Positions 44,975 to 54,301 of a stretch of 64,000 nt of DNA are shown here, in pieces. Numbering within the stretch: position 1 is the stretch's first letter; every line of letters starts with the position of its first letter. A model generated the notes under the pieces. The model searched no databases. It saw only the letters and a program-made list of their open reading frames with translations, and was not told the origin of the DNA. Location of the stretch: NCBI RefSeq assembly GCF_011765625.1, contig NZ_CP050314.1:124001-188000 (forward strand), given 5' to 3'. Origin of the DNA: Shewanella aestuarii. Its GTDB lineage: Bacteria > Pseudomonadota > Gammaproteobacteria > Enterobacterales > Shewanellaceae. Made by a program: the position numbers and the translations under genes.

Positions 44975-45307
44975 ATGATTTCTTCTATAGTTTTCGCTAT
45001 TGGCCTGTCTTTAGGTGTTTCGGCCGATCAAGGTTATGAATTTCCAAAAGGCATTATTATTCGTGAATATAATGATATCCGTATTCGCGAGGTTACAGAG
45101 GTGAGTCACGCTCCAACTTTAATTACTGAGCAAGATAAGTACATTCACCAACTTTACCGCGAGCAATTTAAACGATTTAACCCACATTCATATTTCGACT
45201 TAACAGAAAAAACTAAAGCTGAAATTAAGCCTTTAAAACAGGGGAAGCTCCTTGAACGATTTAGCGTTCAAGTAGATCCCTACTTCATGGATCGATTTGA
45301 TAAATGA
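44975..45307 (+). CDS. Small exported protein of unknown function (110 aa)
   Basis: MISSIVFAIGLSLGVSADQ is a likely signal peptide with cleavage near residue 17. The mature part is charged and polar with several Tyr residues and no Cys. AAGGATAAATT precedes the start. It overlaps the next gene by four bases (ATGA), so the two are probably translated together. The family is not recognised; the position within a conjugative backbone is the only clue. Confidence 0.65.
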   Translation: MISSIVFAIGLSLGVSADQGYEFPKGIIIREYNDIRIREVTEVSHAPTLITEQDKYIHQLYREQFKRFNPHSYFDLTEKTKAEIKPLKQGKLLERFSVQVDPYFMDRFDK

Positions 45308-45666
45308 CCTATAGCCTATTTAAGAAAAATCCATTATATCAGGCAACGCTAATTGCGCTACTGTTGCCATTTTGCGTATTCATCCTATCCAGTATAACGA
45401 CGTTCGCACTTTACTCTTTCACAATACCCTTGTCCTACATAGTTATTAGTGCACTGCCATTGCTAGGGACAATGGTAAAGGTTACGATTAGAACAACTAC
45501 TAAACAATTAGTTATTAGCCGGTCACTCATTGGATTTACATTTCATAGCAAATTTTTTCAGATTAATTCTGAAAATGATGTTTTTTGGGTCCAAGAAAGT
45601 AAAAATAAGCGATTACACACATTATATGTCGATAGTCGGACTACTGGACTTACAATCTCAGATTAA
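45304..45666 (+). CDS. Small membrane protein (120 aa)
   Basis: Two hydrophobic segments (about residues 14-38 and 41-58) are followed by a basic/polar domain (VTIRTTTKQLVISRSLIGFTFHSKFF) that resembles a small beta-rich PH-like domain, though this is only an impression. It overlaps the exported protein gene upstream. Its 3' end marks the left limit visible here of the duplicated block: the last nine codons recur at 1-27. Confidence 0.65.
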   Translation: MTYSLFKKNPLYQATLIALLLPFCVFILSSITTFALYSFTIPLSYIVISALPLLGTMVKVTIRTTTKQLVISRSLIGFTFHSKFFQINSENDVFWVQESKNKRLHTLYVDSRTTGLTISD

Positions 45667-45690
45667 AAAAACTCGTGCTATAATCAATAT

Positions 45691-46251
45691 ATGACAAAAA
45701 AATTATCTTACATTGAAGCGCGTACACTAATTAGGGAAAATTTCGTATCCAGCGCACTTGAATATCAAGAATTTAGAAATTCTTGTGAAGCTTTACGCTC
45801 ACAATTACCATCGCAGCCGTTGGTGTTTTATAAAGAGGACTGGAAGGGTTGGGATGAGTTTACTGGGGTTAAACACAAAGAGTTAGATATAGATATCAAG
45901 ACTCTCCAAACGCTCGCTGAACATTTAAACTTACATACAAGATCTGAATGGGAACAAGCAATCAAAGAAAATATGCTAGGCGTCCCCATATCGATAAATA
46001 AAATTAAAGGTTTTTCTAATTGGAGTAATTTTCTAAGCAAATCTGAATACATCTCATTCAAAGAGCTACTTGTTTTCACTAGATCTCTATCTATTAAAAC
46101 TCAAATGGATTGGCGTGAATGGTGCAAAAAAAATTCTCGACCAGATCGAGTACCATTTAATTTACGTAAAATTTATTATGATGATTATTTAGCAGAATGC
46201 CTTAATCATAATGTAAGCTTTTGGAAATTTATATTTGTAGGTGAAGATTAG
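45691..46251 (+). CDS. 186-aa conserved protein, integrase-repeat-like (copy B)
   Basis: The same protein as at 52-612 with one residue changed (His for Gln at about position 173) and three base changes in all. The extreme conservation contrasts with the traG divergence nearby, suggesting either selection or recent gene conversion. Motifs: LPSQPLVFYKEDWKGWDEF and MDWREWCKKNSRPDRVPF, reminiscent of integrase-associated repeats. Function unknown. Confidence 0.7.
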   Translation: MTKKLSYIEARTLIRENFVSSALEYQEFRNSCEALRSQLPSQPLVFYKEDWKGWDEFTGVKHKELDIDIKTLQTLAEHLNLHTRSEWEQAIKENMLGVPISINKIKGFSNWSNFLSKSEYISFKELLVFTRSLSIKTQMDWREWCKKNSRPDRVPFNLRKIYYDDYLAECLNHNVSFWKFIFVGED

Positions 46252-46284
46252 CCCTTAGATGTAGATTTTACATGCAAGGGCTAA
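46248..46284. terminator. Bidirectional terminator (copy B)
   Basis: Arms TTAGCCCTT (46248-46256) and AAGGGCTAA (46276-46284) between the convergent 186-aa gene and traG, with a 19-base loop. Confidence 0.65.
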
Positions 46285-46304
46285 TATGTACTCCATTTGA
46301 TACT

Positions 46305-49300
46305 CTATCTACCACCCACGAATCCAAAGTTAGACGGTGTTAACCGGGTCTCATTTTGTTGATTCATTTCACTTGCTTTTTCGTTTGTAGCTAAAGTGTT
46401 CTCACCATTATTCTCATTCGCTTGGGCTTTAATGGTTACTTTCTGTTCATCACTTATATTGTTACGTGAATCTGCAGAATTTTTACCATTAGCACCAACA
46501 TCATTGCTGCCCGCATTATTTGTACCTACTGAATTGCGGCCTGCGTCATTTGTTAAAGGTGTCTCACTACCACGAACTGATCCAGTTTCTGTGTTACCCG
46601 TCTCAGCCTTGGCCACTCCACCCGATGCTGCTTGAGGGGTTGCAGTTTGAGGGGTATCACTGCCGCTAACCGAGCCAGCTTCAGCTTTACCCGTTTCGGG
46701 CTTGGCAACTTCGCCTTTAGCCACATCGCCTTTAGCCACATCGCCTTTAGCTACTTCACCTTTGGCCACTCCACCCGATGCTGCTTGAGGGGTTGCAGTT
46801 TGAGGGGTATCACTGCCGCTAACCGAGCCAGCTTCAGCTTTACCCGTTTCGGGCTTGGCAACTTCGCCTTTAGCCACATCGCCTTTAGCTACTTCACCTT
46901 TGGCTACTTCACCCGATGCTGCTTGAGGGGTTGCTGTTTGAGGGGTATCACTACCACTGACCGAGCCTGCTTCTGCTTTGGCTGTTTCACCACTAGCCAC
47001 TTCACCACTAGCTACTTCGGCAACATGCGCTTCAGATTTAGCCGTTGAAGGTGTTTCACTGCCGCTAACCGAGCCAGCTTCAGCTTTACCCGTTTCGGGC
47101 TTGGCAACTTCGCCTTTAGCCACATCGCCTTTAGCCACATCGCCTTTAGCTACTTCACCTTTGGCTACTTCACCCGATGCTGCTTGAGGGGTTGCTGTTT
47201 GAGGGGTATCACTACCACTGACCGAGCCTGCTTCTGCTTTGGCTGTTTCACCACTGGCTGTTTCACCACTAGCCACTTCACCACTAGCTACTTCGGCAAC
47301 ATGCGCTTCAGATTTAGCCGTTGAAGGTGTTTCACTGCCGCTAACCGAGCCAGCTTCAGCTTTACCCGTTTCGGCCTTGGCAACTTCGCCTTTAGCCACA
47401 TCGCCTTTAGCTACTTCACCTTTGGCCACTTCACCCGATGCTGCTTGAGGGGTTGCAGTTTGAGGGGTATCACTACCACTGACCGAGCCTGCTTCTGCTT
47501 TGGCTGTTTCACCACTGGCTGTTTCACCACTAGCCACTTCACCACTAGCTACTTCGGCAACATGCGCTTCAGATTTAGCCGTTGAAGGTGTTTCACTGCC
47601 GCTAACCGAGCCAGCTTCAGCTTTACCCGTTTCGACCTTGGCAACTTCGCCTTTAGCCACTTCACCTTTGGCCACTTCACCCGATGCTGCTTGAGGGGTT
47701 GCAGTTTGAGGGGTATCACTACCACTGACCGAGCCTGCTTCTGCTTTGGTTACTTGACTGTTTGGTATTACTGCTTCTTCTTCCTCTTCCTTTGCAATCA
47801 TTGAAATAGTCGATACAGATGGACTATTCTGCTGGTTGCTATTAGTAGAGTAATCTTCAGTTTTGTAGGTTTCTCTAGCGTGTTTCAAGTAATCATCGTA
47901 ATTCTGCTTTTGCTCTGGTGACATAACGGATTCAAGTTTTCCGCCAAGATCCTTGAGTTTGTTGTATTCGATTTGTTGATCTGCGCCATGCTCAGCTCTA
48001 TCACTAAATCTACCTTTGTCATAATAAGTGCGGCCGAAACTTTCACCTGAGCCCGTTATACCTAACTCTTGATCTACAGCTAAAGCAGATTTACCATCTA
48101 AGATCATACCTAAAGCTGTTGCTGTTTTATCTGCAGGCGAGTTTGTATCAACTGTAGAAGCAACTTTTCCTCGATTTTCTTGTGCATCAACATAAGCAGA
48201 TGCAATATTTCCATTATTATTCTGACCTGCTTCAATACGTGATAGAGATTGTTCAATTTGGTCAGATTTAGTATTCCCGTTTAGATAGCTCTTATACCAG
48301 TCGTTACCAGCTTTGATTTGACTTAATTGCTCATCAGTAAAGGATTGGCTTGCCACTGGTGTAGGGTTACCCTCTGGAGTAAACAAACCATCGACAAACT
48401 TCTGATCTGAAATCACTGCTAGTGCAGCATCAAATCTTTCCTGTGTTGGGCCATCAGTTCTTAATCCCTGATCCAGAACTTTAGTGTTGATGGCACCAAT
48501 ATCATTTAGTTTCTCCATACCTTTAGCATAATTATCTTGCACAGAATCGACATTACTGGCGTTCCCACTATTAACAGAGTTAATAATGTATTCGCCCATA
48601 GCCTCACCACCGCTACCTTTTAAGAAGTAATCGGCAGCTGGTTTTAAAATAGAATTATCAGATTGATGAAGTGTTTGAGCCAAGCTATTGCCATCAACAG
48701 ATCTACCCGCATCGTTAATTTTATCAGCTGCATTTTCACTAACACCCTGCGGAATTACCATTCCAACTTCATTCGCCTTGCTAGTAATATCGGTATTGTT
48801 TCTAGCAACGTCTTCCATTCCATTTTTCGTATTTTTTGTGGCATCATCACGAAATTGGTTAGAATCAGATTCAATTTTCTGAGATTTAGTTGCAAGTTCT
48901 TCAGCGTTAGGTTGGGCTAGACGTTTAGCTGAATCATCAAATACTTTATTGATATTTTGACTTGCATTCTGCATTTGATCTAATTGTTCGCCACGTTGTT
49001 TGTAAAAATCAACCCCTTCTGCACCACCAGTAATGCCATTATCTTTCATGGCTTGGAAAATTCCTTGGCTAATCTGGTTGTCGGAACGTTCTTTATCAAA
49101 ATCAACGCCGCCGTTACCAGCTTTTAAATCTATTGCATCGTGCTGATCCAATAAATTCATCAAAGCCTTACCCTTGGCCATAGCATAGCCATCAACAGAA
49201 GTGTTATTAGACGAAAGAAGATGGTCGCTAGTTTTCTCATTCAGATAATCATCAATACCACCTTTTTTCCCGTCATTTAACTGATACTGCTGAGATTGCA

Positions 49301-51608
49301 ACTTATCCCACAATCCAGGGTCAGACGATTTTAAAAAATCCTGAATTGATTGATTACCCAATGCTGAGTGAAGTTGTGACATACCAATTTGCGTCGAAGC
49401 TGACACTTGGCTAGAACGTGATTGCATAGCAGATAAAGAGGCACTTTGCTGCTTAAGCGCTTGTTCTTGCCTTGCAAGTTCAGCACCTTCTGTTGCACTT
49501 TTTTGAAATGCTGCTGACGTTGTATCGGACCACCCTTCTGAAGCTAGTTTGGTATTAGCAAGAGAAGCATTAATTTCTTTTGAATGTCGTTGAGCTAGAT
49601 CCATGGATTCTTGGAGTGATTTCTTTTCGGATGCCGAAGCGCTTTCATCAATGCCCAGTGCAGCTTGGGCTTTGGCACCTAGCTTAAATCCAGCATTTAA
49701 TCCACTTGATTTAACATTTGAGCCATCTGAGTCATCTGAATTACTATTTGAGTAACCAAATGATAGAGCGCCGCCCATTTCTCCAGAAACAGTACCCGAA
49801 GCTGCGACTTTTCGAGCTTGTGAAATATCCATACCAGTGGCTTCTTGAATGGCTTGAGCAGCGGCCTCAACCGCAGCCTCTTTTGAGCCAACAGTATATT
49901 GATTACTCTCGCCATTTTTATAGTCGTAAGAACCAACATTACCTTGGCTAAACATCTCATTAACTGCAGATTTTCGGCTATTGGCAACTTGTTCTGCACT
50001 GGTACTCAGTGATTGCGCTGCCATGCCCGCGCTGTTAGCTGTAGATGAACCAACAGAATAATCGGTTGCGGAGGTTTTAGCTAAGGTATCACCTCTATTC
50101 CATTCACCAGTATTATTTTGATAAATACTGTTTTGGTTGCCGTATGCTGTTTGGCCATTAGTAACTGTAGCGCCTGTATCTGGTGCAAAACGCTCTGCCT
50201 TGATACTTGGATCTGCCATAGATTTTGAGGCTAAACCCTGCATCGCGTGAACACCCTTATACATAACAAAAATGCAAATAGCAGGAATAAAGGTATAAAG
50301 CATACCGCCCATAGAAATATAGGAATTTGCGGTAGTGAACTGCGAGTCTATTGATGTCAAACTAAACTGACTTGTTCCAGCTGCAACGTTTTCTGTAAAT
50401 CGACCAGTCATGGCCATAGCCATAAAGCCATTAACAAGAACGAGCATCACTGCCCAAAGGTTAACAAAAACCCACACCATGAAATATTGACCAACCGCCA
50501 ATAACCCTTGTCCAGAAAATGCCAGCGTGACACCAATAAAAGGAGTAATAAATACACATAATGCCTCAAAAAATGATTGCATGATTTCGGCATTTTCCAT
50601 CCAATATTCTTTTTTCTGAGCATTAGCTAGATGGCGCTGATTAACGGTATCAAACATGCCTTTTGCCACTTGATTGCCATAAGGTGAATTATTGAAATAA
50701 TTCGCAAATTCACTTTGCAAAAACATCACTTTCGCTAAGTCTAATGATGATTCTGCTTCAGGTATCGTGCCATTTGGAGTTTGTTGTGCAATAAATTTAT
50801 CCACCTCAGATAATTTCAGTCCTTGACTAGCTGATGACTTATCAAGAGCTAAATTAAAATGTGCAGAATTGACCGCATTTGTCAGTTGGGTATGCACTTC
50901 AATACACGAGGCCATAATACCGTCTGACGCCGCAGGATTCGTGCTTAAAAAATAAGTAGAATCGAGGGCTTTATTTGATGTTGCTATCGATGCTATTAGT
51001 TCCTTGGGTGAAGCTTTTGCTAAAACATCCAGTGGTTCATTTTTATTAGGAGAAAGTAGTGTTGAGGAAACATAGCAATCATTCAGATATCTGCTGAGTG
51101 TTTTACAAATATTATATGTTTTTTCGCTACCTTCGATGGGTACACAGGCAGGTTGATAATTAACGCTACCCAACCCTACAAAATGCTGAATTGGAGAAAA
51201 TGCAGTCCATGTATTAGCAACACCTACTACAGAAAATGCTTGAGCGAACTGATCTGCTACAACAGTAATAGTACCAGTGATCATCCATCCACTTAGAGCA
51301 GGCAATAATGGAACATTGCTAATGTTTTGATAGGTATTATCGCGTTTAGAAATAACAGTAACGTCAACTAAGGATTGAGGACCAAGTAAACCTACAACGA
51401 CAAGGATAGAAATGATAAATCCTTTTGCTGGAAATGGGGATTTATCTTGATCAATAGCCCATTTAAACATTCCAGCCATTAATCCTAAAAGTAAGGCGAT
51501 ACCAAACAACACAAAAATGTCATTTGTAGACCACATTCGAGATAAACCTTTGAATATTTCGATTAGAAATTCAGGGTTACCCATTGAGTAAACTTCAAAA
51601 CCCGTCAT
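46305..51608 (-). CDS. traG: TraG, mating-pair stabilisation protein with repeat tail (copy B, 1767 aa)
   Basis: N-terminal membrane domain and central region as in copy A, with scattered substitutions (for example SISILVVVGLLG for SIIVVLGLLG; a YSNSNSDDSDGSNVKSSGLN insertion near residue 625). The tail has about four and a half ~87-aa repeats and almost none of the 20-aa NDTGSNDVGA repeats, then the same ending NFGFVGGR. In F, TraG spans the envelope and its C-terminal part is periplasmic or exported, so the repeat tail probably lies outside the cytoplasm. It ends an operon traF-traH-traG, with traH 3 bp upstream. This is the copy attached to intact upstream genes. Confidence 0.92.
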   Translation of the reverse strand: MTGFEVYSMGNPEFLIEIFKGLSRMWSTNDIFVLFGIALLLGLMAGMFKWAIDQDKSPFPAKGFIISILVVVGLLGPQSLVDVTVISKRDNTYQNISNVPLLPALSGWMITGTITVVADQFAQAFSVVGVANTWTAFSPIQHFVGLGSVNYQPACVPIEGSEKTYNICKTLSRYLNDCYVSSTLLSPNKNEPLDVLAKASPKELIASIATSNKALDSTYFLSTNPAASDGIMASCIEVHTQLTNAVNSAHFNLALDKSSASQGLKLSEVDKFIAQQTPNGTIPEAESSLDLAKVMFLQSEFANYFNNSPYGNQVAKGMFDTVNQRHLANAQKKEYWMENAEIMQSFFEALCVFITPFIGVTLAFSGQGLLAVGQYFMVWVFVNLWAVMLVLVNGFMAMAMTGRFTENVAAGTSQFSLTSIDSQFTTANSYISMGGMLYTFIPAICIFVMYKGVHAMQGLASKSMADPSIKAERFAPDTGATVTNGQTAYGNQNSIYQNNTGEWNRGDTLAKTSATDYSVGSSTANSAGMAAQSLSTSAEQVANSRKSAVNEMFSQGNVGSYDYKNGESNQYTVGSKEAAVEAAAQAIQEATGMDISQARKVAASGTVSGEMGGALSFGYSNSNSDDSDGSNVKSSGLNAGFKLGAKAQAALGIDESASASEKKSLQESMDLAQRHSKEINASLANTKLASEGWSDTTSAAFQKSATEGAELARQEQALKQQSASLSAMQSRSSQVSASTQIGMSQLHSALGNQSIQDFLKSSDPGLWDKLQSQQYQLNDGKKGGIDDYLNEKTSDHLLSSNNTSVDGYAMAKGKALMNLLDQHDAIDLKAGNGGVDFDKERSDNQISQGIFQAMKDNGITGGAEGVDFYKQRGEQLDQMQNASQNINKVFDDSAKRLAQPNAEELATKSQKIESDSNQFRDDATKNTKNGMEDVARNNTDITSKANEVGMVIPQGVSENAADKINDAGRSVDGNSLAQTLHQSDNSILKPAADYFLKGSGGEAMGEYIINSVNSGNASNVDSVQDNYAKGMEKLNDIGAINTKVLDQGLRTDGPTQERFDAALAVISDQKFVDGLFTPEGNPTPVASQSFTDEQLSQIKAGNDWYKSYLNGNTKSDQIEQSLSRIEAGQNNNGNIASAYVDAQENRGKVASTVDTNSPADKTATALGMILDGKSALAVDQELGITGSGESFGRTYYDKGRFSDRAEHGADQQIEYNKLKDLGGKLESVMSPEQKQNYDDYLKHARETYKTEDYSTNSNQQNSPSVSTISMIAKEEEEEAVIPNSQVTKAEAGSVSGSDTPQTATPQAASGEVAKGEVAKGEVAKVETGKAEAGSVSGSETPSTAKSEAHVAEVASGEVASGETASGETAKAEAGSVSGSDTPQTATPQAASGEVAKGEVAKGDVAKGEVAKAETGKAEAGSVSGSETPSTAKSEAHVAEVASGEVASGETASGETAKAEAGSVSGSDTPQTATPQAASGEVAKGEVAKGDVAKGDVAKGEVAKPETGKAEAGSVSGSETPSTAKSEAHVAEVASGEVASGETAKAEAGSVSGSDTPQTATPQAASGEVAKGEVAKGDVAKGEVAKPETGKAEAGSVSGSDTPQTATPQAASGGVAKGEVAKGDVAKGDVAKGEVAKPETGKAEAGSVSGSDTPQTATPQAASGGVAKAETGNTETGSVRGSETPLTNDAGRNSVGTNNAGSNDVGANGKNSADSRNNISDEQKVTIKAQANENNGENTLATNEKASEMNQQNETRLTPSNFGFVGGR

Positions 51609-51611
51609 TTG

Positions 51612-53015
51612 TTATCCCTCACTCGATAGATCTTTCATTAATAAAAATTGTGAAAACTCTTTATGAATGTTATCTAATTCTTTAGTTAACTGAGTCGATA
51701 CTAAGTTTTCATAATGCTTGTGAAAGTCATCTACGTTTTTAAGCACTTCATTGATACCAAGCTCAGGAATTTCACTTAACTGGTTGGCAGATCTCAAAGC
51801 TGTAAGAGAATTTCGAGTCTGTGTTACAAAGTCATCTTCGAGATAATCCATCATAACGCGAGTCATCATGAGCGATTTTAACTTTACATATTGATCACGC
51901 GTATTCGAGGAATATCCCAACTTTTTCATGGTGATAGTCATATCGTTACCCATAAAATAGCTTAATAATTTTTGATTTTGAGTTAATTCCACATTGCCTT
52001 TAACAATCGTATCCCATAGTTCGGTAATGTCAGCGCGTAATTTAGGCAGTAAGCGAGGAACTGAGACTTGCGTTTCAGTGGTTGAAGTACATCCGGGGCT
52101 TCCATCACACTTATAATATTTGAAACTAAAATCTTGCGTGCTATGGATGTTTTCGAGATCGAGAAACAAATTTATATAAGCTAATGCGCCTTTAGGCCGC
52201 AAAGGAGTCAAACACGTTTTTTCACCGTCTCTTTCAGGTTGTGGGCAGGTGCCATTAGTAACATTTGTCAGGTGGGAGCCAACCAGAGTTTGTGCTAACT
52301 CACCAGGGCGCAAAGATAAAAATGATTCAAAAAATTTACCCTTAGCGTTAGCTTGTGCTATCGCCTTCATTGTTGCGTTTGAACTCGGGTCAATATTCAC
52401 AGCCAAAGCTTTTTCGGAAATACCAGCAACAGACTTATAAAAGGTATCTACATCATCAGCATAATTGCCAAGATTCTTACTGATCATGCCAAGTGCAGTA
52501 TTTAAACTTTCTGATTGTAGAGCGCCTGTTGTGTCTGGATTACCCGCTAATTGCTTAGCAAGGTTCGCACCCATCTCACAACTATTGCGAGTGAATTGAT
52601 TCATCGATTGAATCACTTTCATTATATTTTCTTTAATTTGGCCTGCGCTTGGAGAAATTGCATTCAACGCTAAATCAAAAGCGTATGTCGCAGCGCCTTG
52701 CATAACACCTCTTGCAACTTGAGCAAGTTCGTCACCACTTATGAAGCTAAAACTGCCGGCAAAAGCGTCCATAGAGCCACATTTGTCAACTTGGAAATTT
52801 GGTAATCTGGCTGCGATTATATTAGTGTCAGGTGTCACATTTGGCCGATAGCTAAAAGATCCAAACGAGACGCCATATCGTCCACTTCCTTGTTGGGAAA
52901 AATTTGGTGGCGTAGCGTTATACATATCATTAAAGATATTTTCCATGCTCGAATGCGCTGACGATGAAGTCATTAATAGAACAATCAAACTGGCAATTTT
53001 TGTTTTTTTCATCAT
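51612..53015 (-). CDS. traH: TraH, conjugative pilus assembly protein
   Basis: The 467-aa protein has a signal peptide (MMKKTKIASLIVLLMTSSSAHSS), then the TraH pattern NDMYNATPPNFSQQG, CGSMDAFAGSFSFISGDEL and a Cys-rich middle (CPQPERDGEKTC, CDGSPGC). TraH is a periplasmic/outer-membrane protein needed for F-type pilus assembly. AAGGAA lies seven bases before the start. It overlaps traF by four bases and precedes traG by three, so the three are translationally linked. Confidence 0.93.
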   Translation of the reverse strand: MMKKTKIASLIVLLMTSSSAHSSMENIFNDMYNATPPNFSQQGSGRYGVSFGSFSYRPNVTPDTNIIAARLPNFQVDKCGSMDAFAGSFSFISGDELAQVARGVMQGAATYAFDLALNAISPSAGQIKENIMKVIQSMNQFTRNSCEMGANLAKQLAGNPDTTGALQSESLNTALGMISKNLGNYADDVDTFYKSVAGISEKALAVNIDPSSNATMKAIAQANAKGKFFESFLSLRPGELAQTLVGSHLTNVTNGTCPQPERDGEKTCLTPLRPKGALAYINLFLDLENIHSTQDFSFKYYKCDGSPGCTSTTETQVSVPRLLPKLRADITELWDTIVKGNVELTQNQKLLSYFMGNDMTITMKKLGYSSNTRDQYVKLKSLMMTRVMMDYLEDDFVTQTRNSLTALRSANQLSEIPELGINEVLKNVDDFHKHYENLVSTQLTKELDNIHKEFSQFLLMKDLSSEG

Positions 53016-54001
53016 CGTTTTATTCCTTTAAATGGCGTGCCAATTGGTGAGCTTGATAAATCAATTTTTTGTTCAAGTAGTCGCTGCAAAACAGCAGGAT
53101 CATCAATTTCAGATGCTTTCACTGCTATATTGCCATTGGCTAATGTGTTGGTGCCTTTAATAGCTTTGACTGATTGGTATTCCAGCTCGTTAATCCAATC
53201 CATTGCATAAGCATTTTGAAAAATACTCAGTTGCATTTTGGGTAGTGATACAGAACCTTGGTTAAGTAATTTGAAATGTTGAGCATCTTTTGAGACTAGG
53301 TAGGTTGTTGGAGTAACTTGGATATTAAAATCTTGTGCAACCTTACCGTTATAATCATAAACAACTTTATCTTCTGGTATGCCTGGGATAATGCCGCCAT
53401 CAAGCGACACATACAGAACATCCATTCCCGAAATCTCTAAGGAGCGCATAACAGGTAGTTGCTTCAAGCAATATGGGCATTGGCTAGAATAGAAAAACCA
53501 TAAGCCACCATAACTGCTGACTTTTTGAAGAACAGGTTTTGTCTGTTTATGTGTTTCAAGTTTAAATTTATTGAGCATAAAACTTTCAGTTGGACGACGA
53601 TGATCTTCAGATAAAAAGTTACCTTCTTTACGAAAATAGTCCTGAGTTTTAGCGGCAAAATTCGACGACATATCAAGCATTACTCGTTGAGCAGAATAGA
53701 AGGCACCAAGATTTTCAGGGCTAGGATTGTTAATAGCCTTCATTTGCAAAACAGGTATGTTCTCCTTTAACCATTCAGCATTAATTTCAATCATTTCTTC
53801 TGGCTGTTCGGATTGTTCACTAACCACTGGTTGATTGCTAACCACAGTATCCAGTTCTTGCTCTTCATCTTCTTCAGGTTCGGTCTCATGCCAAAACCAA
53901 CCTTTTTCTCGTGTTTTGTAAAACGAGTCATCGTTGCACCAAGCTGAAGTTGACAGTAATAAGGTTATTGTTATGAAGGTAGTAAAAAACGTATTGCGCA
54001 T
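53012..54001 (-). CDS. traF: TraF, periplasmic thioredoxin-like pilus assembly protein
   Basis: The start is placed at ATG 54001 with GGGAG six bases upstream, giving 329 aa and a clean signal peptide (MRNTFFTTFITITLLLSTSAWC); an in-frame ATG eight codons earlier has no such site. After an acidic linker, a thioredoxin-like domain has WFFYSSQCPYCLKQLP with CPYC at 175-178; most F TraF proteins lack this pair while TrbB has it, so this one may be an active thiol-disulfide protein. It would act in the periplasm on Cys-rich partners such as TraH. Confidence 0.88.
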   Translation of the reverse strand: MRNTFFTTFITITLLLSTSAWCNDDSFYKTREKGWFWHETEPEEDEEQELDTVVSNQPVVSEQSEQPEEMIEINAEWLKENIPVLQMKAINNPSPENLGAFYSAQRVMLDMSSNFAAKTQDYFRKEGNFLSEDHRRPTESFMLNKFKLETHKQTKPVLQKVSSYGGLWFFYSSQCPYCLKQLPVMRSLEISGMDVLYVSLDGGIIPGIPEDKVVYDYNGKVAQDFNIQVTPTTYLVSKDAQHFKLLNQGSVSLPKMQLSIFQNAYAMDWINELEYQSVKAIKGTNTLANGNIAVKASEIDDPAVLQRLLEQKIDLSSSPIGTPFKGIKR

Positions 54002-54267
54002 ACACATCTCCCAAATAATGCTCATAGTTTAAAACCAGCAAAACCAAAAAACTTAAAATAGCGTTGCGATTTTGGACACGCTAAATTGTCGGATGAGAGA
54101 GCTGATCAAAATAAACAGTTACAGAGATGAAATGTCTTTGTGCAGTAGACAATGTTAAAGGTAAGCTTAAAAACATATGGTTTAATTGATAGAAAAATTA
54201 TAAATGGATTTTTAAAATTTATAAGTTGAATAAATGGATGTACAAGGATTAATTTAGATGGCCAAAA

Positions 54268-54289
54268 GGCTAGATATAACCATCTAGCC
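54268..54289 (-). terminator. Terminator after the FlhC-like gene
   Basis: Perfect arms GGCTAGAT (54268-54275) and ATCTAGCC (54282-54289) with loop ATAACC, followed on the minus strand by TTTT. It stands 13 bases beyond the stop of the leftward regulator operon and would insulate it from traF. Confidence 0.6.
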
Positions 54290-54301
54290 TAGATGATAAT
54301 T

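Larger units (their letters stand above)
45640..52476. repeat. Large direct repeat, copy B (traG-traH block)
   Basis: Matches 1-7911 in the same orientation; it is shorter because traG here has ~1.07 kb less repeat sequence. This copy is continuous with intact traH and traF, so it is the functional backbone copy. Recombination between the two copies would remove the whole cargo plus one copy. Confidence 0.95.
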
